Shown in pieces: positions 45,810 to 58,360 of a DNA stretch of 64,000 nucleotides; within the stretch, counting starts at the first letter, position 1; every line of letters starts with the position of its first letter. Source of the DNA: Marasmius tenuissimus. Its lineage: Eukaryota; Basidiomycota; Agaricomycetes; Agaricales; Marasmiaceae. Under the pieces are notes generated by a model. That model was not told the DNA's origin. It ran no database searches and was given only the letters and a program-made list of their open reading frames with translations. The stretch covers positions 558,001-622,000 of the forward strand of contig JAQOTA010000022.1 in assembly GCA_029532415.1 (NCBI GenBank), in the 5' to 3' direction. Position numbers and translations under genes: made by a program.

Positions 45810-48800
45810 ATGAAGTCCAAAGAGGCCGACCAGGCCACAGAATATCATGGACGGTCATACTTACAACCTCTCCTGTCAAAGCGACGCGTCCTGGCTGCCC
45901 TCGTTCTCCTATCCATTACATTTACCTTCACCAACTTGACCAGCCTCTTCCCCACCATCCCGTTGAAAACCAAATCCAGCAGGTTCGCAGATAGTGAAGA
46001 TCCAGCCGACTCATTTCAGGACAATATTTGGCCTATCAGGGAGGTCAAAGGCCCATGGGATATCTCCACGTCGTTCCCGTATCCTCGTACCCTCCAATAC
46101 ACCGTCACGGAGGGTACATGGCTGCGCCTCGATGTTCATCCTACTTCTGGAGATGTTGCGTTCGATATGCTTGGCGAGATCTATTGCATTCCTGGTCGAT
46201 ACATCCTGGATTCCAGTTTCGTTGGTGCACAGGCCGAAGCACGTCCCATATTGCAAGGTGTACCTTACGATGCAGACCCTCACTTCTCTCCTGACGGCAA
46301 CAAACTGGTGTTCCGCAGTGACGCGGGACTTGGGTTGGAGAACATATGGGTCACGGAATGGAAAGGTTGCGAAGCGATGGATTTGCGTTCCATGGAGGCC
46401 CCTCTCGTAGAGGCACGACTGTTTAAGGAGGAAGATGAGGAACTGCTGGTTCTGGGTGTGGAAGAAACGGATCAGAGACGTCGAAGGCGATTACTTCGTG
46501 AGGGTCGAGCTGATGGTGAGTGCCTTGTTAATTTGAAATTGTCGGGGACTGGACTGAGGTCGTCACTCCGTAGCCAAACGGGTCACCAATGAAACCTTCC
46601 GCTGGGTTTCTGACGCTCGGTTCCACCCCACGAAGAACACAGTTGTTGCCACGAAGTGGTATACTTCTTCACGATCACTTGGTGCTGGTGAAGGGTGGGA
46701 GTATCCCGTGCCTTCTCTTGACGGGGAAGGGCAAGACCCTATTCCGGTAGCAAGTGGAACACGCGTCGTCAGCAGGACACTCCCCGCAGGCTTCACAGAT
46801 TATTTCTCTCAACAAATAGGCCCCGAGCAAAGTATCTGGAATGGAGACGACGGACTTATCTTCGCGAAGAACGTGATTGACAGTACTGCCTTCCAATACA
46901 GCAAAGGTCAGGCTCAGAGTATCTTGCACGCCTTCTCCCGCGACTGACTGCATGCAGATGTTCACGCCGGTATTTACGCGATATTCTCGAAAAATCTTAC
47001 AACGGGCTCTACCGAGACCTTGGTTGATTCTACTCCCGGTGGTGCTTCCCGGCCTGAGCTCTCCAGGGATCGCAAAACTCTGGCATTTGTACGAAGAGTG
47101 CGGGACAAGGGTGTCTTGGTACTAAAGTGCGTGCCTTTGGTTCATCCTACTGTTTAATCTAATCCGACTGGTGGGTAGAGATCTCCAAACTGGAACGCTC
47201 AATTATGTTTGGGACGGACTGTCGTTCGACCTCACAACGATCTATGCCCCGATGGGAACCTATCCCTCCTTCTCGTTCACACCCGATGACGATGCCATCA
47301 TCATTTGGGCTGCAGGACAGATTCACCGCGTGCCACTGAAGAAGAACGATCGGGGCGAAAGGGTCCTCGCTTCTCCGCCTCAGCCTATACCTTTCAGCGC
47401 CCTAATCGAGCTACGTCTTGGAGAATTACGCAGTTACGAGACGTCCGTTGACTTGGTAGGGCTGGAAACCCAAGACACCTCTCGCTTGTACGCGTTCAAG
47501 GACCTGAGGGTCGACGACGAAGGGAAGCGAGCGGTGTTCCAGGCTGCTGGTGTCACCGTCGTTCAGGATATTGGGCAACCCAACATCACCAACGTCCCAG
47601 TACTTCAAGCCGGTTCACCTTACTACTTCCCGTCCTTCGTGCCCAGTACATCTGGAAATGTGATTATCCATGGACGCTGGTCGGACACCGCCTTTACCTC
47701 CTTCGAAGTAGCGGATCTACAGGCCGGCAAAGCGTTCGAGGTCAGTGGTTTGCCCTTGGGTCGCTACCGCAGCCCCGTCTTGTCGGAATCGCAAGGAAGC
47801 ACCAGGAAGTTGGCGTTCGTGAAGTCTGCTGGGGACGAGTTGACGGGAGAAATTGTTGCAACTGCGAATCCAGGTCTCTATATCGGTGACCTTGACCTTT
47901 CCCCCCTCAACAACGGGTCAGGTTCCAAACTGGAGTTGACGAAATTGGAGTTTATTCCGTCAGAAGTTGAACCTTCTTCTGGTCTTGGCCTACGATTTGT
48001 GGACGAAGGGACAAAGCTTCTTGTAGAGCAGGAACAGAGGTCCTTTATCGTTGACCTTACTGGAGAACGCGATATTACTGGTCAACCCCCTCACCACACC
48101 CTTGCAACGGGAAGAACGAGTGTGGAGCTACGCGTCTCAGTTTCGCCGCAACAGCTCCGATTCAGGGATTGGCTTGACTGTATGGAAGAAGGCGATATTC
48201 TTTGTTTAAATGCTCCAGAGGACTCTGGGTTCACTGCCGAAAACGTCGCTTTCGTGGATTTCCTCATTCCCTACGTTGCGCCTGGAAGTAGTGTGGATAC
48301 GGGTGAAGACAGCGAGGGTGTATGGTCGAAGCCTGGAAACTCTACGGAAGGTCTGGCGCGCGTGGGAGTCGACGGTGGTCATTCTCTAACTTGGAGTGGT
48401 GATGGCAAAAAACTGTTCTGGTTCCTTGGTCAGTACATTTGGCCGGTTCTTAATATTTATGCTTCATCTGTCGCTTACGATCATCCTCCTCAGGCCCCTT
48501 CTTGCACTCCCTCGAAGTATCAAAGCTTAGTCAGTGTTCTTCTGACATTGAGGCAGACCCAGAGACCTTTGGTATCGCTTGTGTCAGGGAACAACTGGAA
48601 TTCCAAGAAGTCTTCTTTGAACATTCGACAGATATTGGTCGCCTGAAGAAGGAGACGAATACAACGACCAAGCTCGTCATTCGGAACGCAACACTCTTGA
48701 CTATGGATACAGGAGAGGAAGACACCGACCTCATTCGTGGAGGATCGCTTGTCATCAAAGATGGTGTTATTCAGACTGTCGGAGACCTGAAAGACGGCGA

Positions 48801-50266
48801 CTTGGACGACGCTGAAGTGATCGATGCTGATGGCGGTTCGTTGTCTTTCTCGTTGCCTCTGTCTTTCCCCTCTAATGGATGTTTGATTCCAGGCTTTGTG
48901 GTTCCTGGATATCTCGACGTACATGCACATTGGTCCGGAGCATCGAACCCGCACCCAGCGACATCCTGGGAGATGGAGACCTTCTTGGCATTTGGCGTAA
49001 CTACAATGCACAAGTGAGTTTGGCGCGGTTTCTTGACTTCCCAGATCTGAATGGACATTCGACTCTATAGCCCGAGTACGGACACCGTGGACACGTTTAT
49101 CGAGCGTGCGCGGGTGGAAGGAGGCCATTTCATTGGGCCGAGAATCTTGCACACCGGTTCCGTTATTTACGGTGCTGCTGAGCCCTCCCTTCACCAGTTG
49201 GCGGTCGACGAGGACGACGCCAGGTCTACGTTGTTGCGTATCAAGGTTGAAGGAGGGCCCTATGGTATCTCGTACAAGAACTACAACCAGCCAGTACGGT
49301 GCGTGGACCGTTCATTTACCCAGAACATACGTCCATATTCATAAGCCTTGCAGAGCCTCGAGACAGAGACTTCTACTCGCTGCTAAGAATCTTAGCATGA
49401 TCTGTGTTCCTGAGGGAGGTCTGGCCTACGATTGGGACTTGACCTACATCATCGACGGTATGCTCTCAATATTCCTTCGATGTCTTCTTGCGTTTACGAA
49501 CCCATTCCACAGGTATGACGACCGTCGAACATGCGATCCCAGTTCCGGTCCTCTACGATGACGTTCTCCAACTTTTAGCACAAAGTGGAACTGCCGATAC
49601 TCCTACTCATGTTGTCAACTATGGTGGCGCGTTCGGTGAACAGTATACCTGGGCGAATGAAGACCTACCCAACGATCCCAAACTACGCGCGTTCTCTCGA
49701 CATGATATTCTCGAAACGTTGACAGAATCGACGGCCCGCCCGAGATTGTGTATGTAGACACGGTCATGTCGAAGCGCAGCAAACTGACCTCCCCCTGTAT
49801 ACCAGCTTATCAACTGTTTAATACGTCTGCCTCGTTGGCCAAGGCGGTTGCATCGGGAGCCAAAACACTGATCGGTGCTCATGGCGAGCCACCGCTTGGC
49901 GTCAATTACCATGCTGAGTTGTTCTTCACCCAGCAAGGTGGATTGAGCAACTACCAGGTCTGTCACGGTGTTCATGTCGAGTCTTGTGCAATCTGACCGC
50001 CTCCCCTGCAGACTTTGCAAGCGGCAACGTCTTGGGCGGCCCAAACATTTGGTTTGTTCGGGTCTGTAGGTTCCTTGGCAGAAGGCAAACTGGGTGATTT
50101 CCTGGTCTACCCTGCCGGTGTGAATCTACTTGAAGGACCCATAGAGCAAACCCGGCTGTTAAAGTACGTTGCGAAGGGTGGGCGAATCCGGAATGCGGAT
50201 ACTATGGAGGAGGTTTGGCCTTTGAAAGGAAGGAAGCAGGTGTTGCCCCCATTCAATGCAGAGTAG
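45810..50266 (+). CDS. Membrane-anchored TolB-like propeller/amidohydrolase
   Basis: The start is the ATG at 45810 in good context (accATGa). The first exons are 45810-46515 and 46574-46906; at least eight more follow. The protein opens with a type II anchor (VLAALVLLSITFTFTNL). A long Tol-Pal/WD-like propeller comes next, with DVHPTSGDVAFDMLG, FSPDGNKLVF, TPDDDAIIIW and LTWSGDGKKLFW blades. The C-terminal third is an amidohydrolase: VPGYLDVHAHW gives the His-x-His metal pair, and VEHA, THVVNYGG and GAHGEPP follow. Such two-part proteins are known in fungi and bacteria. The site would face the lumen or cell exterior; substrate is unknown. Exon joins after 48900 are approximate. Confidence 0.8.
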
Positions 50267-50410
50267 AGCAATGAAAAAAATGTGTACAGTAACTGTTCAG
50301 GATCTGAAGAAAACTGGATATTTCTCGGGATCTTATCTTATCCGACCACTTTAGCCTTTTCTGAGTCTCGTCGCTTCCCGCCGTCAACTTCAGCTTGACT
50401 CGTTACATCC

Positions 50411-51273
50411 ATGATGACAGTACTCAGTAAATCGCTTTTTCGAACGAAATCGGCCCATCTTCTCTAGTCTGATTTTCTCATTCGCTCAGCATTCGTGACC
50501 GGCAATGCCAACAAACTCAGGGAGGTGAAGCAAATTCTATCGAACGGCGATCGACCTCTCGAGATACAATCCCAAAGTTTAGACAGTGGGTTGCATCGCC
50601 GCCTTCATGAGTGCTGTCCAACCCACAACTTCTAGTCGACGAAATCCAGGGAACGACGCAGGAAGTAGCAAGAGCGAAATGCCGTCGAGCAGCTGAACTC
50701 GTAAGTATTGACCCTCGATCTGACGACAAAAAAAACTTTCAACTACAACTTGTTCTGTATAGATCAACGGACCGGTCATTACTGAAGACACTGCACTATG
50801 TTTCGAAGCACTGAAAGGTCTCCCTGGACCGTACATCAAGTATTTCCTTGCGGAACTCGGTCATGAAGGATTGAACAATCTTCTAGTCGGGTTCCCGACC
50901 AAGAACGCGTGGGCGTTGTGTACTTTTGCGTATTGCTCTGGACCAGGTGGGTTTTCGAACTATTGGAGACTGTATAAAACTGTTTGACCAAAATCTACGA
51001 TGTAGGATCGGAGCCAATCCTATTTGAAGGTCGAACGGATGGGGCGATTGTACCGGCGAGGGGACCCGGTCTCTTTGGATGGGATCCAGTATTTGAGCCT
51101 TCTGGGACTGGCTTGACGTGAGTGTTGAGATTTGTCTGGTTTGGAGGATCGTCTGATCCATGGTTGCATATTCCAGTTATGCGGAGATGCCGTGTGAGCA
51201 GAAGAACAAGCTTTCGCATCGGTATAGGGCACTGGACAAACTTCGCGCGTATCTTCAAGAAAATGCCCCTTAA
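50411..51273 (+). CDS. HAM1: Inosine triphosphate pyrophosphatase (ITPase/Ham1)
   Basis: Exons 50411-50426, 50490-50585, 50636-50700, 50763-50946, 51006-51117 and 51177-51273 give 189 aa, the usual length. Exon 1 codes for only MMTVL plus one base. The fold is clear: [16 protein letters not shown] (substrate loop), [35 protein letters not shown] with the catalytic acidic pair, [11 protein letters not shown] and [17 protein letters not shown]. It hydrolyses ITP, XTP and dITP to monophosphates and so keeps deaminated purines out of nucleic acids. Cytosolic. It starts ~145 bp after the amidohydrolase stop codon on the same strand. Confidence 0.95.
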
Positions 51274-51540
51274 TAGCCTAGAGTTCCTAGAGGTCCTCTT
51301 TTCTTCTCTTTCTAGGAGTAATAGAAGCTTCCAGACTCATGGAGGTCATCTATTTGTGAACGTGAATATGCAGTATCACCGTGTCGCGACGCGTTATCTC
51401 TATGAAGCAAGAGTTACATTAACATTAACACTCTTTTGGATAAATATAGGCTTCTTGTTGAATATTAGATAATAGTCCTTAGGTCTACGTCCTTTAGCTA
51501 GATCGTTACGATTGTCCGTTCCTCAATCTAATTGAGCAGT

Positions 51541-52920
51541 TTACATGATTAACCAGGTCGCAAGCATCATTGCGATTCCCAGCAATCCATTTGGTGTCAT
51601 TGACATCGCACCTGAGCTGCCAGGAACCGGCAGGAACTTGGAAGCATCTTCCTTCTGTTGTTCAGAGGTTTCCTGTGAGTGTGCACAGAGTGAGTCGCCG
51701 GAATTGTTGTTTTGACTCAAAACTCACCTTGAATGCAACCAAACCTACGATCACACCAAGCGCAAAGAACACGAAGGCAATCAGAAGCCAAATAACACCC
51801 CAGACTGGAACGCGAGAGGCTTTAGATAACAGAGAGCATGGAAATGGCATCAACCCGAACCTTGAGAAGGGAAGCATCCACAGATCTTGGCAAATGCGGA
51901 TGCATCGGACTCATTCACCTTCCGCGCAATAGTATCATCTAGAACGGGTAGATCTTGTCAGCCGCGTAGAGGAAACCAAGACAGGATACGCACCGACGAC
52001 ATCCCACAACGCGTACATGCACGACATGACACCGATAAACAAAACCTAGAGCCGATAGTAAGGAAGTTGACGAAGATATCAAGTTTGCCAAGTTACTCAC
52101 CAGATACCTCAGCGCAACACCACCGGCCACAAACCAGAACAGCACGATCAGACCGCTCATCCCAAGGATCAGCACCCAGGTCAGCCAATCCCTTCGGGCC
52201 CACCATAATGTAAACAGGAAGAAGACCGCGAGGATTATACTGGCGACCTTGCTAGCGTTGGTGTTGAAGCCGCAGGCGATAAGACATGCACCAATGAAGC
52301 AAGAACCGAGGTATCCGGCAGGTAAAGTGATCCAAGATATTCCACCAGACATTTTCGTTACGCCGCCCTCATCGGCTGGGTGCTGCGGTTCAGAATGTGC
52401 CATGTCTTTACGTGAGGTAGCCACTCACGATCAAGCTCTATCGAATGAATGTGTGCACAGGTCAATACGCCTGCGAATGCATGGCTCATCTATGGATTTG
52501 CTTGGTCAGTCTGGAAGTAGCACGAGTGTAACAGAACGACAGACGCACCTCGTGGAAGCCGACCGTCAATAACCTTTCAGTAGGATGGTATTAGTTCCTT
52601 GAGCTCTCGAACAAGTTATACATCAACGCACTTGAAAGGGTAAACTGCAAGAAGTCATTAGGCATAACTCATTTGCAACCTTGCGTGAGCACTCACTTAT
52701 CCAACTAAGTATGGGTATATGCCTGTATTCCAGAAAGAACATATTGAGCAGCCGATCCTCCCAAGTAGAACTTTGCAACCCACCATAGAATTGCAATCGC
52801 AATGATGTAGACACCAGCAACAATTAGGGTTGTTCGTTGTGTTGCATTTGGGGTGACTCGTTCTCCAAAATCGCGAGCAGCGAGGATTGCGGACGGCGCG
52901 GATTCATTCAAATAGGGCAT
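51541..52920 (-). CDS. M50B-like HExxH membrane peptidase family protein
   Basis: Exons (minus) 52920-52784, 52722-52697, 52644-52632, 52573-52549, 52489-52430, 52382-52101, 52045-51994, 51938-51861, 51804-51728 and 51672-51541 give ~293 aa. The exon starting at 52644 is only 13 nt. Motifs are LLTVGFHEMSH (zinc HExxH), IHSIELDHPADEGG, TLPAGYLGSCFIG and many helices. A family of fungal and plant proteins has just this layout. One join fails: between ELD and PADEGG the good donor (gtgagt) leaves the frame off by one. Only an intron starting CG fits. This may be a sequence error, a non-standard intron or a frameshift. The C-terminal tail is hydrophobic (GLLGIAMMLATWLIM). Confidence 0.75.
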
Positions 52921-53171
52921 GAGGGTCGTCAGTGGTGGGAGAAGAGAGAGGGATGTCAAAGCCCCGCTCACGACCGCAGCAAATTCATCGCCATGACCAA
53001 AACCATCAAATTTCTCTTGGCATAGCCACGAGAATTGTCTTCATCTCTTTTCCCGAGCCGGCAGTTCGCACGACTTGGCCTTCTCTTCCGGTATTCATTA
53101 CCGATTCATCACCGCGTTGCAGGCAGAGGCAGTCCAGCGTAAACATAGGGAACGATCTCCACGAAAAAAAG
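52921..53171. promoter_or_regulatory. Divergent promoter, M50B-like gene and tricarboxylate carrier
   Basis: Only 251 bp separate the two start codons, so promoter elements are probably shared. No TATA box is obvious. Confidence 0.5.
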
Positions 53172-54527
53172 ATGGCGACAAGGAAGGATAAACCGATTCA
53201 TTCGCTGTGAGTTGATCATTACCATTGACGTTCCGTAGACACTGTCCTTATTTTCTTGTAGGATTGCTGGATCGACCGCAGGTGCAATTGAAGCGTGCGT
53301 TCAGGTCTCAAGATCAGAAAGAAAACTATGAACGTTTATTGTTCTGTCAGGTTTATCACATACCCGACAGAGTTCGTAAAGACGCGTTCCCAGTTCGGAG
53401 GCAAGGTGCGTGAAGTATTGACTGTATTCACGATGTTCACCGAATCTCACGAAAATTTCAGAAACTTGGCCCGTTGACAATCATACGAGAAACCCTCCGA
53501 ACACAAGGGGTGTCTGGCTTGTACTCGGGATGCATGGCTCTCGTGATAGGAAATGCTGCAAAAGCTGGGGTGCGGTTCGTCAGTTACGACCATTTCAAGT
53601 CAATGTTGGCCGATGACCAGGTGCGCATCTTATTTGTCATTACATACCACTCGACCACTAACTGTTCTTTGCAGGGGAAGATTAGTGCTCCGAGGAGTCT
53701 TCTGGGTTAGTCGAGCAACTTGGCAAGAAACACGAACCAAACTGAAGAACCTGGTGCAGCTGGACTCGGTGCTGGAATGATGGAAGCAGTCTTCGCAGTG
53801 ACCCCTTCAGAGACGATCAAGTCCGTAAAAACCCTCTTTCCGGGAACCACCGTGTTTAAATCTTGCCCAGGACCAAACTCATCGACGATGCTCATCGACC
53901 GAATCCTCAATATCGTGGCCTAGTCCACGGAACAGTCTCCATCGTCAAGCAGGAAGGAATCTCTGGTATATATCGTGGACTTTTCCCCGTGGTAGGGAAA
54001 CTGTGCTCTATTACGGAATTGAGCTGATACGGAACCCCGCTAGTAGATGATGCGACAAGGAGCGAACTCGGCTGTTCGTTTCACGACCTACTCGACCTTG
54101 AAACAGTTTGTTCAGGGGACAGCTAGGCCTGGACAATCGCTACCCAGTGCTATAACGTTTGGAATTGGAGCGATAGCGGGATTGGTCACCGTCTATACCA
54201 CGATGCCTCTCGAGTACGTTTCAATGGGCTTGGGATGTCGAGAGGTTATAACACTGAATCGGTTTTTTAGCGTCGTCAAGACCCGGATGCAATCCTTGGA
54301 GGCACGATCACAGTACAGAAACTCCTTCCACTGCGCATATCGTATTTTCACAGAAGAGGGCATCCGGCGATTCTGGACAGGAACCACGCCTCGACTGGCA
54401 AGATTGGTGGTATGTTCTTCGCCTTTTTCTCACTTGAAAGTACCTCAACGATTGGTAGCTGAGCGGGGGTATTGTTTTCACTACGTATGAGAACATCATG
54501 AAGATAATAGGGAATACTGCTCCTTAG
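53172..54527 (+). CDS. CTP1: Mitochondrial tricarboxylate (citrate) carrier
   Basis: Exons 53172-53206, 53262-53294, 53351-53405, 53462-53620, 53675-53705, 53760-53820, 53871-53991, 54047-54213, 54271-54409 and 54459-54527 give 289 aa. Three carrier repeats are visible, each with a PxD/ExxK signature. The first is TYPTEFVKTRSQ, the second TPSETIKTKL and the third MPLDVVKTRMQ. Six helices follow the usual pattern, with GLYSG, GIYRG and RRFWTGTTPRL after each repeat. Motifs FITYPTEFVKTRSQF and NPQYRGLVHGT are those of the citrate/malate exchanger in the inner mitochondrial membrane. It exports citrate for acetyl-CoA and lipid synthesis. Confidence 0.95.
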
Positions 54528-54722
54528 TGCCAGATTTATCCTTTTTGGCTATATTTTTGAACCTTTTTGAGTATAGTTCTTGCCAACTTTAGAGCATACT
54601 GAGAAATCGAGACTGAGTTCGCTCGTCCAAATGGGCGTTTATGTGCGGGACGGCCGGCCCGGCCTTTGATAATTTTCCTGTAATCGGAATATCGCAGTCT
54701 TTTTCACCCTCTACCCCCCACT

Positions 54723-56627
54723 ATGGACAGTTTCAATACGTACCAGACCCCACTCTCGAGGTGAGCCGGGTTGCTTTGGTATGTTCTAGCTCTCTAATCT
54801 CCCATTTTTCTGCCAGTCGGTATGCCAGTGACGAGATGGCCCATCTCTTCTCTCCTGCCGTGAGTCCACGAAGATCTGAAACCACGATCGAATAAGACCA
54901 AACGATGGGAATACCATACAGAATAGGTTCTACACCTGGAGGAAGCTTTGGCTAAATCTTGCGATCGCTGAGAAGGAGCTGGGGTTGCCCATTACCGACG
55001 AAGCGCTCGAACAGATGAAAGCAAACTTGGTGTGTTGCTATACTCTCTAGACATGTTTGCGTTGTTCAGATTATCGTGAGTCACGTAGGAATTGAACCCA
55101 GAGCAGTTTGCTATCGCCGCTGAGGAAGAGAAGAAGCGTCGTCACGACGTTATGGCTCATGTCCACACCTTCGGCAAAGTCGCCCCAGCAGCAGCGGGTA
55201 TCATTCAGTGCGTTCGATGCATGCCTTCTTGTTCGACCACGACCCATTGACCTCGGGATAAACCAGCCTGGGAGCAACTTCATGCTACGTCACTGAGTAA
55301 GGGGACGAAAAACTTCTTCCCTCTCCGTATTCACAGGGATTTTGTTTAGCAATGCGGACCTCATCTTTCTAAGGGACGGCCTCGACTACCTCATTCGCTC
55401 ACTGATCGTTCTCATTCACCGACTATCGAACTTCGCTGCACAAAACCGTGACCTTCCCACCCTAGGTTTCACACATTTCCAGCCAGCACAACTCACAACT
55501 GTTGGCAAGCGGGCGACTCTGTGGATCCAGGTGCGTACTCTACAGTCGTCTGTTTGGAAGATATCGTCCTGACACAATATAGGAACTCCTCTGGGACCTT
55601 AGGAATATCAAAAGAGCACGTGAAGACATCGGATTCAGAGGTGTCAAGGGAACCACCGGAACGCAGGCCAGCTTCTTGGCCTTGTTCGATGGAGATCATG
55701 AGAAGGTCGAACATTATCTCCGCCATCCCTCTATCTACAACTAAACGTCCTTGTAGGTGGAGGAACTCGATCGACTGGTCACCAGGCTCTCTGGATTCGA
55801 GTACGCCTACCCTGTCACGTCCCAGACCTATTCCCGAAAGGTGGATATCGACATTCTCGCTCCGTTAGCTTCCCTTGGTGCTACTGCACATAAAATCGCG
55901 ACGGATATTCGTCTGCTGGCCAATCTCAAGGTCTTTCTCGTCCCTCTGCTTCACATTGCAACCCAACTGATTTGAAACCGGTACGCAGGAAATCGAGGAA
56001 CCCTTTGAATCCACCCAGATCGGTTCCTCAGCTATGGCCTACAAACGTAACCCAATGCGATCCGAACGTGTCTGTAGTCTCGCCAGACATCTGATGGTTC
56101 TCCACCAAAACGCCCTCATGACCTCCAGCGTCCAATGGTTCGAGCGCACTCTCGACGACAGTGCCAACCGCCGTATAACCCTTCCCGAAGCTTTCCTCAC
56201 GGGTGACATCATCCTGTCCACCCTCCAAAACATATCCGAAGGTCTCGTTGTCTATCCGAACGTCATCTCCCGACACATTGCGCAAGAACTGCCGTTTATG
56301 GCTACGGAGAACATTATCATGGCTATTGTCAAGAACGGAGGCGATCGTCAAGAGGCACATGAGAAGATTCGGGTGTTGTCTCATGAGGCGGCGTACCAGG
56401 TGAAACAGCTGGGTTTGGAGAATGATTTGATTGAGAGAGTGAAGAAGGACCCGTATTTCGATACGATCAAGGATAGGTTGGAGGAACTCTTGGACCCGAA
56501 GAGCTTCATTGGGCGGGCTCCTCAACAAGTGGACAAGTTCTTGAAGGAGTGGGTGGAGCCGGCATTGGCAGATGAAAAGGCTCAGCAGGCCATCAATGGT
56601 GCTGCGAAGGTTGAGTTGAGCGTTTGA
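54723..56627 (+). CDS. ADE13: Adenylosuccinate lyase (Ade13/PurB)
   Basis: Exons 54723-54760, 54817-54859, 54922-55029, 55089-55207, 55267-55296, 55350-55530, 55583-55705, 55757-55930 and 55989-56627 give 484 aa, the usual length. The family signature is clear: [19 protein letters not shown], with the catalytic Ser in the flexible loop. [22 protein letters not shown] and [10 protein letters not shown] supply the other active-site His and Thr residues. It is a homotetramer in the cytosol and acts twice in purine synthesis, on SAICAR and on adenylosuccinate, releasing fumarate. One 30-nt exon encodes LGATSCYVT. All introns are GT-AG. Confidence 0.97.
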
Positions 56628-57070
56628 TGCCCGTAGTAGTAGAAGCAAGAAGCCCTAAAAATCCAAAGTATCCGGGAAAGATGAATGTACATATATGATT
56701 AAAGATTGCGATATTTAGATTGCGGCGTCGTTCTCGCTCAGTGCAAGTTCGCGTACAGACGAGCGTTATGGTTGATTCATTTAGATTACAGTCACCGAGA
56801 CGTGGATCCTCTACAAAAGTTGAGTACGAGTCGGTATTAAAACACAAAGAACTACAGAGATACTGCTGGATACACGCGATGGTCGTACAAATCGAGATTA
56901 TGGAATAGAGTTCAGAAGGTAAAGAGCGACAAAGTAGGACCAGGTCCATAGAAAATATGATCGGATCTTGGCGTGCTAGGCTATTTTTGCAAAGAACTAA
57001 CGGTCTTTCAGCAAACCCGTTACTCAGGTGTAGAAAGCAACGAAAAGGTACCTCAAGAGATTCTGAATTC

Positions 57071-58141
57071 CTACCTGCGGCCGGAGGACGATGCTTGAGC
57101 AGGCACCGGTGTTGACGGTGGAGTTCTCCTCTTGCCATCCCGGCGGGTCACCAGAATCTTTCGACTGCAAACCAAGATCCAGTAAGCATTTTGAAATGAC
57201 GTTAAAAGTCGAGAATCAATATACAGAGTGGCTTGCCGCTGATGCAAGGCATCAGATCCCTCTCCGATCGCTTGCGCCTTGGCGGAGGGTGTCCGATATG
57301 GGTGCGCCGTTTTGGTTGGGAGAGATGCTTGCGAGGCGAAAACATTGTGAGAGGTGATCGAGCCAAGAGGTCTACGAGTGGGTGCTGGAGTGGAATAGTT
57401 GATGGAAATGTGCGTTCGCGAGACGACTGGTATTAACTCGTCGGAGCTGGTGCATTTGATTAGTTGAGGCATTTGCGGGTCGTATCGATAGGACACCAAC
57501 CTGTAAGTCTTGTACTTTCTATACGCCTCAAGACCTCGCCTAATGACTTCCGGAAAGAATTGGTGATACCAGTCACGAGCGACAGCTATCCCACCGCCAT
57601 TGGCATCCCTCGAGAGCATCCCTACAACCATCTCAAGCGCGTTGGCTCCCGTTTTCCATGCCAGCAAGGATTTATCAACACCATCGATCTTGGATGCATA
57701 GTGATTCAGGCTCTCATTCGATTCCATTACTGATGAGATGTACTGAGGGGGCGGAAAGTCAGTTGAAAACAGAACAAGGAAAGTTCTGCGAATACTCACA
57801 GTCATTTCCTGGATACTAGCCTGAGGAATAGAGTTCATGACCACGTCCATGACGAGAAAGCTCTGTAGAGCATCCCCTGATGTTTCAAGACTTCGCCAAG
57901 CGGTGTAGTCGCTATCGTTGCGAAGAAGGGCTTTCGCGCCAGGCGTGAGCCGAGGAGGAGTGACTTGAGCGAGTTCGCGAATAGCGAGATTGACTTCGTT
58001 TTGAACAGCACGCCTAAAGAGTCTGTCTTGATATCTTGAGGAAAAGGGATCAGGTTCACTGGACGGGCTATATTCAGGGTAGCAGACAAGGCTCTCGGTT
58101 GGGTAGACATGTTGCATCCGAGATGGAACGTGTAGAAGCAT
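57071..58141 (-). CDS. RNase III-like domain protein with disordered tail
   Basis: The reading frame runs open from 58141 to 57071, but two GT-AG introns of 57 and 60 nt (multiples of three) probably lie within: about 57803-57747 and 57234-57175. Spliced length is ~317 aa. The core resembles an RNase III fold: WRSLETSGDALQSFLVMDVV parallels the LEFLGDAVL signature, and WKTGANALEMVVGML parallels the second conserved helix. The key acidic residues (E, D) are present in the first motif. No dsRNA-binding domain is visible; a Pro/Ser/Arg tail follows. It may be a degenerate RNase III of basidiomycetes. It shares a short divergent promoter with the next gene. Confidence 0.5.
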   Translation of the reverse strand: MLLHVPSRMQHVYPTESLVCYPEYSPSSEPDPFSSRYQDRLFRRAVQNEVNLAIRELAQVTPPRLTPGAKALLRNDSDYTAWRSLETSGDALQSFLVMDVVMNSIPQASIQEMTVSIRRTFLVLFSTDFPPPQYISSVMESNESLNHYASKIDGVDKSLLAWKTGANALEMVVGMLSRDANGGGIAVARDWYHQFFPEVIRRGLEAYRKYKTYRLVSYRYDPQMPQLIKCTSSDELIPVVSRTHISINYSTPAPTRRPLGSITSHNVFASQASLPTKTAHPYRTPSAKAQAIGEGSDALHQRQATLYIDSRLLTSFQNAYWILVCSRKILVTRRDGKRRTPPSTPVPAQASSSGRR

Positions 58142-58167
58142 GGTAGTGAGGTCTCAAAAGGTAGGGA

Positions 58168-58189
58168 GAGTGAGTGAGTGAGTGAGTGA
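58168..58189. repeat. (TGAG)n microsatellite
   Basis: About five GAGT/TGAG units lie just upstream of the minus-strand start at 58141, within the divergent promoter. Confidence 0.8.
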
Positions 58190-58334
58190 TAAAAGAGCGG
58201 AGTCCGGTCCTAGTGATAGAAGGAAAGAAAGAAGGATAAGCAGCATTGAGCGCGAGGGTGCTCTATTTAAGGCGAAACGAGCGTCTAATTCCAATAAGTG
58301 GTTGGAGATTGCAGACCCGCACCTTGGACTGGTA

Positions 58335-58360
58335 CCACCACCACCACCACCACCACCACC
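58335..58360. repeat. (CCA)n microsatellite
   Basis: About eight CCA units lie ~55 bp upstream of the start at 58412, in the promoter or leader of the plus-strand gene. Confidence 0.8.

Noticed and set aside
57071..58141. Reading the RNase III-like gene as one uninterrupted 356-codon exon
   Set aside because: Two stretches with perfect GT-AG ends and lengths divisible by three interrupt the conserved segments.
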